Made by a program: the position numbers and the translations under genes. The notes beneath the pieces are model-generated. The model was not told where the DNA came from. It worked only from the letters and a program-made list of their open reading frames with translations, and searched no databases. A stretch of 22,525 nucleotides of DNA from Terriglobales bacterium. Its GTDB lineage: Bacteria; Acidobacteriota; Terriglobia; Terriglobales; Acidobacteriaceae. The DNA lies in contig JAFAWN010000037.1 of the NCBI GenBank assembly GCA_019241735.1, positions 1-22,525 of the forward strand, read 5' to 3'. This document shows, piece by piece, positions 1-7,587 of this stretch (within the stretch, counting starts at the first letter, position 1; each line of letters opens with the position of its first letter).

Positions 1-1
1 G

Positions 2-571
2 CTGCGTCCGATCGTAATTCTTGCAGTTTCTACTGGCATGCGCCGGTCGGAGGTACTCGGTTTGCGCTGGCTGGACGTAGACCTATTGAACGGCCGCATT
101 CTGTTACCGCAAACCAAGAACGGCGACGGACGGATCGTGTATCTAAACCGATCAGCCGCCGCTACGCTCAGTAGTGCCGCCTTAAACCGCAGGAATGCGA
201 CGGATCCGGTTTTCGACGGGATCACGCCCGGGCAGGTGAGCGTCGCCTTCGTCCGCCTGTGTCGCACCCGGAACGTGCTGGATTTCCGCTTTCACGATCT
301 GCGCCACACGGCAGCCAGTTGGCTGCGCATGCAAGGGGCGGACATTCACACCGTCGCCCAGTTGCTAGGGCACAAAGACTTGCGTATGGCCGCTAGATAC
401 CAGCACCTTTCTCCCGCGTTCTTGGCTGAGGCAGTAAATAGGCTCGATTCAGCTTTCCAACTGCCGCTGGGTTACGACGATTCGCGCCCAGGAAATCATG
501 ATCCAGCGCAAGCTCTTTTTATGCCTTCCGCGTCACCACGGCGTCACCAGATTGATGCCGCCTCAAGTTGA
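2..571 (+). CDS. Tyrosine recombinase (phage-type integrase), C-terminal part, truncated by window edge
   Basis: Catalytic domain of a tyrosine site-specific recombinase, which cuts and rejoins DNA at attachment sites. The frame is open to the left edge (the residues before the first Met read LRPIVILAVSTG), so the N-terminal DNA-binding part lies outside the window. Counting from the Met at 38, the family's active-site residues are all present: Arg2 in the GMRRSE motif, Lys27 in the beta-hairpin (QTKNG), His86-x-x-Arg89 (HDLRH), His112 (LLGHKD) and the nucleophile Tyr121 (ARYQHL). The remaining ~55 residues form a polar tail. The stop codon lies 26 bases from the CCA end of a tRNA-Glu gene on the other strand, the typical position of an integrase at the border of an element inserted into a tRNA. 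The catalytic set is intact, so it may be active. Which element it belongs to cannot be seen here. Confidence 0.93.
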   Translation: MRPIVILAVSTGMRRSEVLGLRWLDVDLLNGRILLPQTKNGDGRIVYLNRSAAATLSSAALNRRNATDPVFDGITPGQVSVAFVRLCRTRNVLDFRFHDLRHTAASWLRMQGADIHTVAQLLGHKDLRMAARYQHLSPAFLAEAVNRLDSAFQLPLGYDDSRPGNHDPAQALFMPSASPRRHQIDAASS

Positions 572-584
572 AACCCTTTCAACT
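566..584. repeat. Inverted repeat, 8-base arms with 3-base centre
   Basis: Perfect inverted repeat AGTTGAAA-CCC-TTTCAACT overlapping the integrase stop codon. A second copy of the core, with the same arms and spacing (GTTGAA-N5-TTCAAC), lies at 1055-1071 just ahead of the serine hydrolase gene. It could be a weak hairpin terminator, an operator, or part of the element's attachment region. No T-run follows it, so a classical terminator is unlikely. Confidence 0.45.
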
Positions 585-597
585 CTTTGAAAAGATT

Positions 598-675
598 TGG
601 CGTCCCCGACGGGATTTGAACCCGTGTTACCGCCGTGAAAGGGCGATGTCCTAGGCCAGGCTAGACGACGGGGAC
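598..675 (-). tRNA. tRNA-Glu (anticodon UUC), CCA encoded
   Basis: Read on the minus strand, this folds as a tRNA. The acceptor arm GTCCCCG (675-669) pairs with CGGGGAC (608-602), followed by discriminator G (601) and an encoded CCA (600-598). The anticodon stem TCGCC/GGCGG encloses the loop CTTTCAC with anticodon TTC, hence Glu. The T-arm carries the usual GGTTCAAATCC. The D-loop appears two bases longer than in the common 76-nucleotide form. The gene has a good promoter 36 bases upstream. Its 3' end faces the integrase gene, so it is probably the integration target of the element to the left. Confidence 0.96.
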
Positions 676-710
676 ACGGCAAGAAATTTTCGCCGGTGAT
701 TAGATTACTG

Positions 711-739
711 ATGCTATCAGCGGCTTTTCGACGTGTCAA
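711..739 (-). promoter_or_regulatory. Promoter of tRNA-Glu
   Basis: On the minus strand a perfect -35 box TTGACA (739-734) is followed after exactly 17 bases by a -10 box TAGCAT (716-711), 4 of 6 to the sigma70 consensus. A transcript would start near 704, about 28 bases before the mature tRNA 5' end. The same -10 hexamer recurs in the candidate small RNA promoter at 11461-11466. Confidence 0.7.
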
Positions 740-1053
740 AGAACGCTTCCTATGCCGTTCCTCAACACTCGATTAAATAGAGGACTTGCAGTCTAGTCGA
801 CAGTAGGGCGGTCTTGCCGTTCTTCAATCTTTCACCCCTTGCTGTCGCCTCATCGTTTCCAGGCTGGGCAGCTTTGTCGCCTTCCTGAGGGTGTCCGTTC
901 AGCTTTCCGCGGCACCACTTTGACGTTAATCGACTCCCTGCCACTCCCCGACTCCCCGTGCGACTCTCAGCATCAATTTACGCGATTACGTCTGCATGCA
1001 CGGCTTTGGAAGTTATTGCGCGCGCGAATGCCGGAAATCTGCAGTTAGGTTAA
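740..1053. other. Gene-free stretch between tRNA-Glu promoter and serine hydrolase
   Basis: I see no convincing gene here. The short open frames on both strands lack ribosome binding sites and family resemblance. The only local pattern is a cluster of CGACTC-like words (starts 931, 949 and 961, with CCACTC at 941). A promoter for the downstream hydrolase is expected, but no clear -35/-10 pair stands out. Confidence 0.5.
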
Positions 1054-1054
1054 A

Positions 1055-1071
1055 GTTGAAGGCATTTCAAC
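1055..1071. repeat. Inverted repeat ahead of serine hydrolase, second copy of GTTGAA-N5-TTCAAC
   Basis: GTTGAA (1055-1060) and TTCAAC (1066-1071) are separated by five bases. Arms and spacing are identical to the copy at 567-583. It lies immediately before the Shine-Dalgarno sequence GGGAGGGG of the serine hydrolase gene. At that position it could act as a repressor operator or as a hairpin influencing translation. Confidence 0.4.
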
Positions 1072-1083
1072 GGGAGGGGATCC

Positions 1084-2286
1084 ATGCAATTCCACTCATT
1101 TTCTAAGGGCACGCGGTCGCACCACTTATCCGGCCCGCGAAAGAGTCGGCACATCGGTCGGTGCTTGCTTATCGCGGTTTTTCTTAGCTCAGTTTTACTT
1201 ACCGCCCAACTCCTCCCCGCGCAAATTCAACCTGCAACCGCGCAGCATCTCGATGCAATCGTTGACAAGGCGATGAAGGAGGATAAAATCCCGGCGGTTT
1301 CGGTTGCCATTGCTTTGAACGGCCAGATTCAGTATCAGAAAAGTTTTGGGCGAGCTGACATCGAGAATGATGTTCCGGCCACGCCGGAAACGCTATTCCG
1401 TACCGCCTCCATTGCCAAGGCGATGACTGCAGTTGCTGCCATGCGGCTGGTGGAGCAGGGGAAACTCGATCTCGACGCTCCGGTCCAGAGGTATTGTCCC
1501 GCGTTTCCGCAGAAGCCCTGGCCGATCACCACCCGTCAGTTGATGGGACACCTCTCCGGCATCCGCCACTACAGTGCTGACGAAGTAGGGACTGATAACA
1601 CCAGGCATTTCGCGAAGCTTTCCGATGGCTTCGTCATTTTCGGCAATGATCCACTGCTGTTTGAGCCAGGAACGAAATATCAATATTCCACCTACGGGTT
1701 TTCTGTCGTGGGATGCGTGTTGGAGGGTGTAACCGGGAAACCTTATCCTGAGCTCATGCAGCAGCTGGTTTTCATTCCCAGCCATATGACCCACACCGTG
1801 GTGGATGATGTTTTCGAAATCGTCCCTCACCGCGCCCGCGGATATTCCATTCGGAACGGGCAAATCATCAATGCCGGCCTCATGGACAGCAGCTACAAGA
1901 TCCCGGGTGGCGGCTATGTCTCCACTCCGGCAGACCTGACCGCGCTTGCGGATGCACTGCTAGCAGGCAAGCTGCTTAAAGCGGACACCCTGAAACTCAT
2001 GTGGACCGCTCAGAAACTCCGCGATGGACGGGCAACAGAGGTCGGACTCGGCTGGCATGTTGGAAAGCTTGAAGGGGAAGACATCGCCGGCCACACTGGT
2101 GGCCAGGCAGGGGCGAGTTGCAGTCTAACGATTTTTCCGGTCAGGAAGCTGGTGGTCGCGGTTATGACAAATACCGACCAAACTGAGGGAATTAAAATCG
2201 ATCGCCAGATTAGCGCGGTGCTGCTTAAAGATCTTTTCGCCATTGATCTTGATCACAAAGCTGCGACTTCCGGCACCTCGCACTAG
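1084..2286 (+). CDS. Secreted serine hydrolase, class C beta-lactamase / CubicO family
   Basis: 400-residue penicillin-binding-protein-like serine hydrolase. Such proteins act on D-amino-acid peptides, esters or beta-lactams; the substrate cannot be told from sequence. The N-terminus has a long basic region, then a hydrophobic stretch (about residues 28-46, CLLIAVFLSSVLLTAQLL) ending near ALPAQ-type residues, consistent with an export signal. The catalytic Ser-x-x-Lys is S109-I-A-K112, the Tyr motif is Y201-S-T (family usually Y-x-N), and the third motif is H337-T-G (KTG equivalent). The length is usual for the family. The start is supported by a strong Shine-Dalgarno GGGAGGGG at 1072-1079. 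The gene stands alone and converges on the ABC-F gene, with a 42-base gap. Thr instead of Asn in the second motif is within the variation of the wider family. Confidence 0.9.
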   Translation: MQFHSFSKGTRSHHLSGPRKSRHIGRCLLIAVFLSSVLLTAQLLPAQIQPATAQHLDAIVDKAMKEDKIPAVSVAIALNGQIQYQKSFGRADIENDVPATPETLFRTASIAKAMTAVAAMRLVEQGKLDLDAPVQRYCPAFPQKPWPITTRQLMGHLSGIRHYSADEVGTDNTRHFAKLSDGFVIFGNDPLLFEPGTKYQYSTYGFSVVGCVLEGVTGKPYPELMQQLVFIPSHMTHTVVDDVFEIVPHRARGYSIRNGQIINAGLMDSSYKIPGGGYVSTPADLTALADALLAGKLLKADTLKLMWTAQKLRDGRATEVGLGWHVGKLEGEDIAGHTGGQAGASCSLTIFPVRKLVVAVMTNTDQTEGIKIDRQISAVLLKDLFAIDLDHKAATSGTSH

Positions 2287-2328
2287 TTCAAACATATGGG
2301 GCGGGATCGCCGGCTAAGCCACCCCGTC

Positions 2329-3954
2329 TTAAGCGGTGACCGATTGAAATTCTTCGTAGGCGCCTTTAAAGTCGGTTAGGTGATGATTTTCCAGGTGCCA
2401 GATGCGGGTAGCGACCGCATCGATCAGGTCCTGATCGTGCGTGACCAGAATCACGGTTCCCGCATAGCGCTGCAGCGCGATGCTTAATGCGTTGATAGAT
2501 TCCAAGTCCAGGTGGTTTGTGGGCTCATCAAGGACCAAAAAGTTCGGCTTCTGCAACATCAATTTGCAGAAAATCAGACGCGCCGCTTCCCCGCCAGAAA
2601 GCACATCGGTCGATTTATCTGCTTCTTCGCGGGCGAACAACATCTGGCCAAGCAGTCCGCGGATTTCTTCATTCGAGGCGGATGGGTCCCACTGATGCAG
2701 CCACTCAAGCACGGTGGTGCCGGCATCGATCAGCCGGCGATGGTCCTGGGCAAAATATCCGACGGCGGCCTCGTGGCCCCAAATCACATTTCCGCTGCTC
2801 AGAAATTTTCCGTCATAGCCGCTGGTCTTGCGCAGCTCGGACTCCGGAATGTTCGGAGAATTCTCCAGCAAAGCATTCAATAGCGTGGTTTTGCCCGCGC
2901 CGTTGCGTCCGAGCAGCGCGATTTTTTCTCCCCGCGCCACACTGGCAGTGAAACTGCGAATGACGTGGTGTTTCCCGTAAGACTTGCTCACAGCTTCTAT
3001 TTCCAGAACATGCTTCCCGGATGGCCGCTTTAACTCAAATTTAATAAAGGGCCGCTGGATATTCGACCGGGCCAGCTCAGTGAGTTGCAGTCGCTCGACT
3101 TCTTTTTTCCGGGATTGCACCTGGCTGGACCGCGTTCCAGCAGAAAACCGGGCAATAAAGTCATTCAACTGCGCAATCTTTTTTTCCCGCTGCGCATTTT
3201 GCGACTCAACTTGCGAGCGCACCTGGGCCTTGGCAGCGACCATATCGTCATAGTTTCCGGTGTAAGTGATAATGGTTTCGTAGTCGATGTCGGCAATGTG
3301 AGTGCATACGCTGTTTAAAAAATGCCGGTCATGCGAGATCACGACCACCGTTCCGTCGAAATGGATCAGAAATTCCTGCAACCAATGAATGGAGTCCAAG
3401 TCCAGGTGATTGGTAGGTTCGTCCAGCAGCAGCGCCTGTGGATGCCCGAACAGAGCCTGCGCCAGAAGCACCCGGACTTTCTGTCCACCCTGCAATTCGC
3501 CCATGGTGCGCTGGTGTAGTTCGTCGGGGATGTCGAGCCCTTGCAACAAGAGCGCCGCATCGCTCTCGGCGGTATAGCCGTCTTCCTCGCCAACGACTCC
3601 TTCCAGTTCGGCGAGTTGTATTCCGTCCTCGTCGGTTATTTGCGCGTGTTCGTAAATTTTGTTCCGCTTCTCCAGCGCCTCCCACAGCCGCTTGTTCCCC
3701 ATCATCACCGTATCGATCACGGTGTAGGCGTCAAATGCGAATTGATCCTGTCGCAGAACGCCGAGCTTTCGGGGACGAACGATGGAGCCTTTCTGCGGCT
3801 CCAGCTCGCCGGATAAAACGCGCATGAAGGTGGATTTACCCGCACCGTTAGGCCCTGTCAGGCCGTAGCGGTTGCCGGCAGTGAATGCGGTCGATGCGTC
3901 CTCAAACAGATTCTTGGCGCCGTAGCGCATTGAAACATTGGACACTGAAAGCAT
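2329..3954 (-). CDS. ybiT: ABC-F family ATPase, YbiT type (ribosome-associated)
   Basis: 541-residue protein with two ATP-binding cassettes and no membrane segments, as in ABC-F translation factors that bind the ribosomal E site. Cassette 1 has Walker A GPNGAGKS (34-41), signature LQGGQ (154-158) and Walker B LLLDE with TNHLDLDS (175-188). The charged linker spans about 235-300. Cassette 2 has Walker A GRNGAGKT (349-356), signature LSGGE (452-456) and LVLDEPTNHLDLES (from about 473). The N-terminal wording (RYGLTGPNGAGKSTFMR, RQDQFAF) resembles E. coli YbiT more than Uup or EttA. Cassette 2 carries a ~20-residue insertion after Walker A (about 364-392). There is no clear Shine-Dalgarno before the ATG. 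YbiT is assigned by recalled similarity; the exact subfamily is the uncertain point. Confidence 0.93.
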   Translation of the reverse strand: MLSVSNVSMRYGAKNLFEDASTAFTAGNRYGLTGPNGAGKSTFMRVLSGELEPQKGSIVRPRKLGVLRQDQFAFDAYTVIDTVMMGNKRLWEALEKRNKIYEHAQITDEDGIQLAELEGVVGEEDGYTAESDAALLLQGLDIPDELHQRTMGELQGGQKVRVLLAQALFGHPQALLLDEPTNHLDLDSIHWLQEFLIHFDGTVVVISHDRHFLNSVCTHIADIDYETIITYTGNYDDMVAAKAQVRSQVESQNAQREKKIAQLNDFIARFSAGTRSSQVQSRKKEVERLQLTELARSNIQRPFIKFELKRPSGKHVLEIEAVSKSYGKHHVIRSFTASVARGEKIALLGRNGAGKTTLLNALLENSPNIPESELRKTSGYDGKFLSSGNVIWGHEAAVGYFAQDHRRLIDAGTTVLEWLHQWDPSASNEEIRGLLGQMLFAREEADKSTDVLSGGEAARLIFCKLMLQKPNFLVLDEPTNHLDLESINALSIALQRYAGTVILVTHDQDLIDAVATRIWHLENHHLTDFKGAYEEFQSVTA

Positions 3955-4096
3955 GATTTTCGTGAAAACTGCGGGGAAATTCCGCCAACACGGTACGCAG
4001 CTGGTGTCTTTAGAATATCACGCGGGTTGGGATAGACACTCCCAGCTTTTCTGTGCGCATTTGAGAGGGTGCAAAACTACTATCGCTATGTTGTTC

Positions 4097-4378
4097 TTAC
4101 TCCGACCCGCGCTTGGGTGGAACATCTTCCGGGCGGCGATACTCCACATGAGTGTGCACCGGCCTTTCGGGATGATTCGCAGCGTCCTCGACGCCATCGA
4201 CAAATCCGGCTTCCAGCGCCTGATCCGACTCGACCAATTCGTCCACGCTTACGTCGGCAGCATCTTCGATATCCGACAATCCCTGCGTGTCGCCGGACTG
4301 CCCGGCGCTGTCAGCTCCCACCTGCCCCGGATCCCGCCCGATTTCATCCATCCGCGCCTCGTTACCTCGTTTCGCCAT
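4097..4378 (-). CDS. Small acidic protein of unknown function
   Basis: 93-residue protein, not assigned to a named family. It is accepted as a gene because the ATG is preceded by a strong Shine-Dalgarno (CGGAGGGGG, six or so bases upstream) and because its composition is protein-like and quite different from shadow frames. The basic start (MAKRGNEARM) is followed by a Gly/Asp/Gln-rich stretch, a strongly acidic segment (about 36-66, DIEDAADVSVDELVESDQAL), and a Pro/Arg tail with HTH (75-77). There is no signal peptide, membrane segment or cysteine, so it is likely cytoplasmic and partly disordered. It follows atpC by 177 bases and precedes the ABC-F gene by 142 bases on the same strand. I recall similar short acidic hypothetical proteins with a VDELVE.D.ALEAG-like core in other bacteria, but cannot name a function. 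Confidence 0.7.
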   Translation of the reverse strand: MAKRGNEARMDEIGRDPGQVGADSAGQSGDTQGLSDIEDAADVSVDELVESDQALEAGFVDGVEDAANHPERPVHTHVEYRRPEDVPPKRGSE

Positions 4379-4555
4379 GGCCCCCTCCGTTTTGATAATG
4401 ATAGCGAATTGTTTGGATGCGGAGTGCGCTATCAGCGATTGCCTGATTAGCCCAAGGGAAACTCGCCGCTTTGTTGTTTTCGGGTTGATGAGGCGACGTC
4501 AATGTCCGGAATCGATCACGCAGCCCGACCGGACAGCACAGCTTCGTTCGGTTAT

Positions 4556-4963
4556 CTAACCGCTCTTGCCAGCCACTTCCAATCGCGTTTCTGCGACGTG
4601 CAACTCCGCTTCGGCACGAGTGAAATCGTCTTCGGTCTTGCCGCTGGCAAACAGCTCCTGCGCCTGTTGCTTTTCCTGCTGGGCTTGAGCAACGTTGATC
4701 TCTCCCGCCTCCTGCGCCTGCTCCGCAAGCACAGTCACCTTTCCCGGAAGCACTTCCGCAAATCCCCAGGCGACTGCGAACCGGTGCGTGACGCCGCTTT
4801 TGCGATAACTGATGACACCTACCGACAACTCCGTGATCAGCGGAGCGTGTCCCGGAAGAATGCCGAGATACCCGTTCCTGCCGGGTATCTGCATTTCCTC
4901 AGCGGAATCGCGCACCACCATTTTTTCCGGCGTCACGATTTCGAGTTCGAATGTGTCGGGCAT
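4556..4963 (-). CDS. atpC: ATP synthase F1 epsilon subunit
   Basis: 135-residue epsilon subunit of the F1 central stalk, which couples rotation and can inhibit ATP hydrolysis. The N-terminal beta-sandwich is clear (FELEIVTPEKMVV, then RNGYLGILPGHAPLITEL, about residues 30-47, the family signature). The C-terminal part (about 85-135) is Ala/Gln/Glu-rich and helical, as in other epsilon subunits. It begins 7 bases after the atpD stop and is the last ATP synthase gene of the operon. A 7-base stem (4503-4509 with 4529-4535) lies downstream on the transcript but has no T-run. Length is normal. Confidence 0.97.
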   Translation of the reverse strand: MPDTFELEIVTPEKMVVRDSAEEMQIPGRNGYLGILPGHAPLITELSVGVISYRKSGVTHRFAVAWGFAEVLPGKVTVLAEQAQEAGEINVAQAQQEKQQAQELFASGKTEDDFTRAEAELHVAETRLEVAGKSG

Positions 4964-4970
4964 TCTGCGC

Positions 4971-6413
4971 CTACGCTGTGGCTTTCAGTTTCTCAGCGGA
5001 TTCAAGCACTTCCTCGATCGTGCCCTTCATGTAAAACGCCTGTTCCGGCACGTCATCGTATTTTCCTTCATTGATCTCGCGGAAGCCTTTTACGGTATCG
5101 GCGATCTTGACGTACCGTCCGGGGGAGCCGGTGAATTGCTCGGCCACAAAAAACGGTTGCGAAAGAAATTTCTGGATTTTGCGGGCACGCGCGACCGAAA
5201 CTTTTTGATCTTCGCTTAATTCGTCGATGCCAAGAATCGCAATAATATCCTGAAGATCTTTGTAGGTTTGCAGAGTCCTCTTCACTCCCTGCGCGACATC
5301 GTAATGTTCCTGGCCAACAATCCGGGCATCGAGGATGCGCGAGGTCGAGGCCAGCGGATCCACTGCGGGATAAATTCCAATCTCTGTCAGCGCGCGCGAA
5401 AGCACGGTAGTCGCGTCCAGGTGAGCGAACGTCGTGGCCGGCGCGGGATCGGTAAGGTCGTCGGCGGGCACATAAATTGCCTGCACGGAAGTCACGGAGC
5501 CCTTTTTCGTGGAGGTGATGCGCTCCTGCAATTCGCCCATCTCAGTCGCAAGGTTGGGCTGATATCCGACTGCGCTGGGCATGCGTCCCAGCAGCGCCGA
5601 AACTTCGGATCCTGCCTGGGTAAACCGGAAGATGTTGTCAATGAACAAAAGCGTGTCCGCGCCTTCTTCATCACGGAAATATTCAGCTACAGTCAGTCCG
5701 GTCAGCGCAACGCGCAGGCGCGCTCCGGGCGGTTCCGTCATCTGCCCATAGATCAAAGCTGCTTTTGATAAGTCAGGATTGCCCGGCTTGATGACGCCGG
5801 ATTCAGTCATTTCCAGCCACAAATCATTGCCTTCACGGGTACGCTCTCCGACGCCGGCGAAGACTGAAAATCCTCCATGCTGTTTGGCGACGTTATTAAT
5901 AAGCTCCTGAATGAAGACCGTCTTACCCACTCCGGCTCCGCCAAACAGGCCAATCTTTCCGCCTTTCAAAAATGGCTGGATCAGGTCAACGACCTTCACC
6001 CCGGTTTCAAACATTTCCGCACTAGTAGCCTGGTCCTCAAACAGCGGCGCCGGACGATGAATGGGAAGCCTTTCCTTATGTTGAACGGGCCCCAGGTTAT
6101 CCACGGGCTCGCCGATTACGTTCATCACGCGCCCTAATGTGCCGCGGCCGACGGGCACTGAGATTGGGCCGCCTTCGTCGATAGCCTTCATGCCGCGGAC
6201 CATACCCTCAGTGGCTTCCATAGCGATGCAGCGCACGCGGCCTTCGCCCAGATGCTGCTGCACCTCGAGGATCACATTGATGGGCGCGGGGACGGTGAAG
6301 CCATCACTCACCACGCGCAGCGCTTCATAGATAGGAGGCATGGTGGCTTCGGAGAATTGAACGTCCACCGCCGGGCCTGTGATCTGTACTACATGTCCTA
6401 CGTTGTTGGGCAT
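4971..6413 (-). CDS. atpD: ATP synthase F1 beta subunit
   Basis: 480-residue catalytic subunit; three copies alternate with alpha in the F1 hexamer and make ATP from ADP and phosphate. Walker A is GGAGVGKT (158-165), the catalytic Glu is E190 in GERTREGND, Walker B is LLFIDNIFRF, and the DELSEDQ segment that contacts the central stalk is near residue 400. Length and all key motifs are standard. A GAGGT Shine-Dalgarno lies about 6 bases before the ATG. The gene sits between atpG (36-base gap) and atpC (7-base gap). Confidence 0.99.
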   Translation of the reverse strand: MPNNVGHVVQITGPAVDVQFSEATMPPIYEALRVVSDGFTVPAPINVILEVQQHLGEGRVRCIAMEATEGMVRGMKAIDEGGPISVPVGRGTLGRVMNVIGEPVDNLGPVQHKERLPIHRPAPLFEDQATSAEMFETGVKVVDLIQPFLKGGKIGLFGGAGVGKTVFIQELINNVAKQHGGFSVFAGVGERTREGNDLWLEMTESGVIKPGNPDLSKAALIYGQMTEPPGARLRVALTGLTVAEYFRDEEGADTLLFIDNIFRFTQAGSEVSALLGRMPSAVGYQPNLATEMGELQERITSTKKGSVTSVQAIYVPADDLTDPAPATTFAHLDATTVLSRALTEIGIYPAVDPLASTSRILDARIVGQEHYDVAQGVKRTLQTYKDLQDIIAILGIDELSEDQKVSVARARKIQKFLSQPFFVAEQFTGSPGRYVKIADTVKGFREINEGKYDDVPEQAFYMKGTIEEVLESAEKLKATA

Positions 6414-6449
6414 ATAACCTCGAACCTTGGCTTTAGAAGAACAGCGCGG

Positions 6450-7523
6450 TTATTGCGCCGCGGCTGCTCCACTTACGATCTCGATGATTTCCTTGGTAAT
6501 CTTCGCCTGCCGCGCACGGTTCATGGCCAAGGTCAGCGAATCAATCATGTCGGTAGCGTTATTGGTGGCTGCATCCATCGCGGTCATCCGCGCCGCGTGT
6601 TCGGCGGCTACTGACTCCTGAAACGCATGGAAAATCTGTATGGCGACGTACTTGGGCAGCAGTGACCGGAACAACTCTTCCGGAGCCTGCTCGTAAATAT
6701 AGTCAACCGGAGCTGTGGCAAATTTTTCTGCCGCCGCATCAATCTCCTTCGTTTCTTTCGGGCGAAGCCCGACGCCGGTCCCCTTTGCCGCCTCGATTGC
6801 ACGTTCCTTCTGCTCCAGCGTCATCCCTTCTGCTTGTTGAACATTCTCGACCCCGATTTGTTCAATGGGTAGAATCCGCTCGACCACCAGCCGCTGCGAT
6901 ATCACCGACTTGAATTCGTTATAGACCAGGTAAACTGCGTCAATTTCCTCGCGGGTGTAGCGCTCGATCACGCGCGCAGCCAAATCCGCGGCCATGGAGT
7001 ACTCCAGCTTATTCAAGACTCCGACTTGCTCGCCCACCAGAAAAATTCCCGCGACTTCGGATTCAGTTTTCGGGACGCTATCCTCCGCTCTCTCCCCTCC
7101 AATGGGGATACGCGCTGGGTACCGTCGCCTGAGGAAGTCGCGCCCCTTGCGACCGATAGCTTCCATTTCGATGTTCTTCCCCGGTTTACTCTGCAAGAAA
7201 CGCACAGCCGCCTTAAGAATATTCGCGCTGAATGCGCCGGCTAACCCTTTGTCCCCGGTCACCACAAGCAGCAAAATGTTTTGCTCAGGACGCTGCGCCA
7301 GCAAAGGATGTTTCGGCTCGCCGGTTACCGGATCGTAAATTTCTACCCGGGAGACCAGCGAGTTCAATACATTGGCCAGCATCCGGGCATAGGGGCGAGC
7401 CGACAAGGCTTTATCCTGCGCCCGCCGCAGCTTCGCGGCTGACACCATCTTCATTGCCTTAGTGATCTGCCGCGTGTTGATCACGCTGCGGATGCGCCGC
7501 CGGATGTCGAGGATGTTTGCCAT
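6450..7523 (-). CDS. atpG: ATP synthase F1 gamma subunit, with two insertions
   Basis: Rotor shaft of F1. The terminal coiled-coil helices are recognisable: ILDIRRRIRSVINTRQITKA at residues 4-23 and the C-terminal stretch with ARMTAMDAATNNATDMI (from 311) and NRARQAKITKEIIEIVSGA (from 335). The protein is 357 residues, about 65-70 more than the usual ~285-290. By comparison with the E. coli sequence as I recall it, the extra residues lie after GRKGRDFLRRR (about 138-170) and in a larger charged segment after ERILPI (about 221-270), both in the globular part rather than the shaft. The flanking sequence is fully conserved, so these look like genuine loops, not frameshifts. The gene lies between atpA (64-base gap) and atpD. 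Confidence 0.97.
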   Translation of the reverse strand: MANILDIRRRIRSVINTRQITKAMKMVSAAKLRRAQDKALSARPYARMLANVLNSLVSRVEIYDPVTGEPKHPLLAQRPEQNILLLVVTGDKGLAGAFSANILKAAVRFLQSKPGKNIEMEAIGRKGRDFLRRRYPARIPIGGERAEDSVPKTESEVAGIFLVGEQVGVLNKLEYSMAADLAARVIERYTREEIDAVYLVYNEFKSVISQRLVVERILPIEQIGVENVQQAEGMTLEQKERAIEAAKGTGVGLRPKETKEIDAAAEKFATAPVDYIYEQAPEELFRSLLPKYVAIQIFHAFQESVAAEHAARMTAMDAATNNATDMIDSLTLAMNRARQAKITKEIIEIVSGAAAAQ

Positions 7524-7587
7524 GGATTACCAGGTCATGTATTGCCAGGTTGCGGAATTCGTCGTTGCGGAGCAGTCGCGGCGAAGA

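Noticed and set aside
762..1048. Open frames of 60 and 69 codons on opposite strands in the gap after tRNA-Glu
   Set aside because: They have no ribosome site and no recognisable protein character, and they overlap each other antisense.
2287..2328. GC-rich gap between the serine hydrolase and ABC-F gene as a bidirectional terminator
   Set aside because: Only short imperfect stems can be drawn and there is no T-run on either strand.
3938..4450. 170-codon plus-strand frame over the start of the ABC-F gene and the small acidic gene
   Set aside because: It is antisense to two better-supported genes, has no Shine-Dalgarno, and its composition looks like a reverse-strand shadow.
4503..4535. 7-base stem (TGTCCGG/CCGGACA) after atpC as operon terminator
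   Set aside because: The loop is 19 bases and no T-run follows in the direction of transcription, so an intrinsic terminator cannot be claimed.
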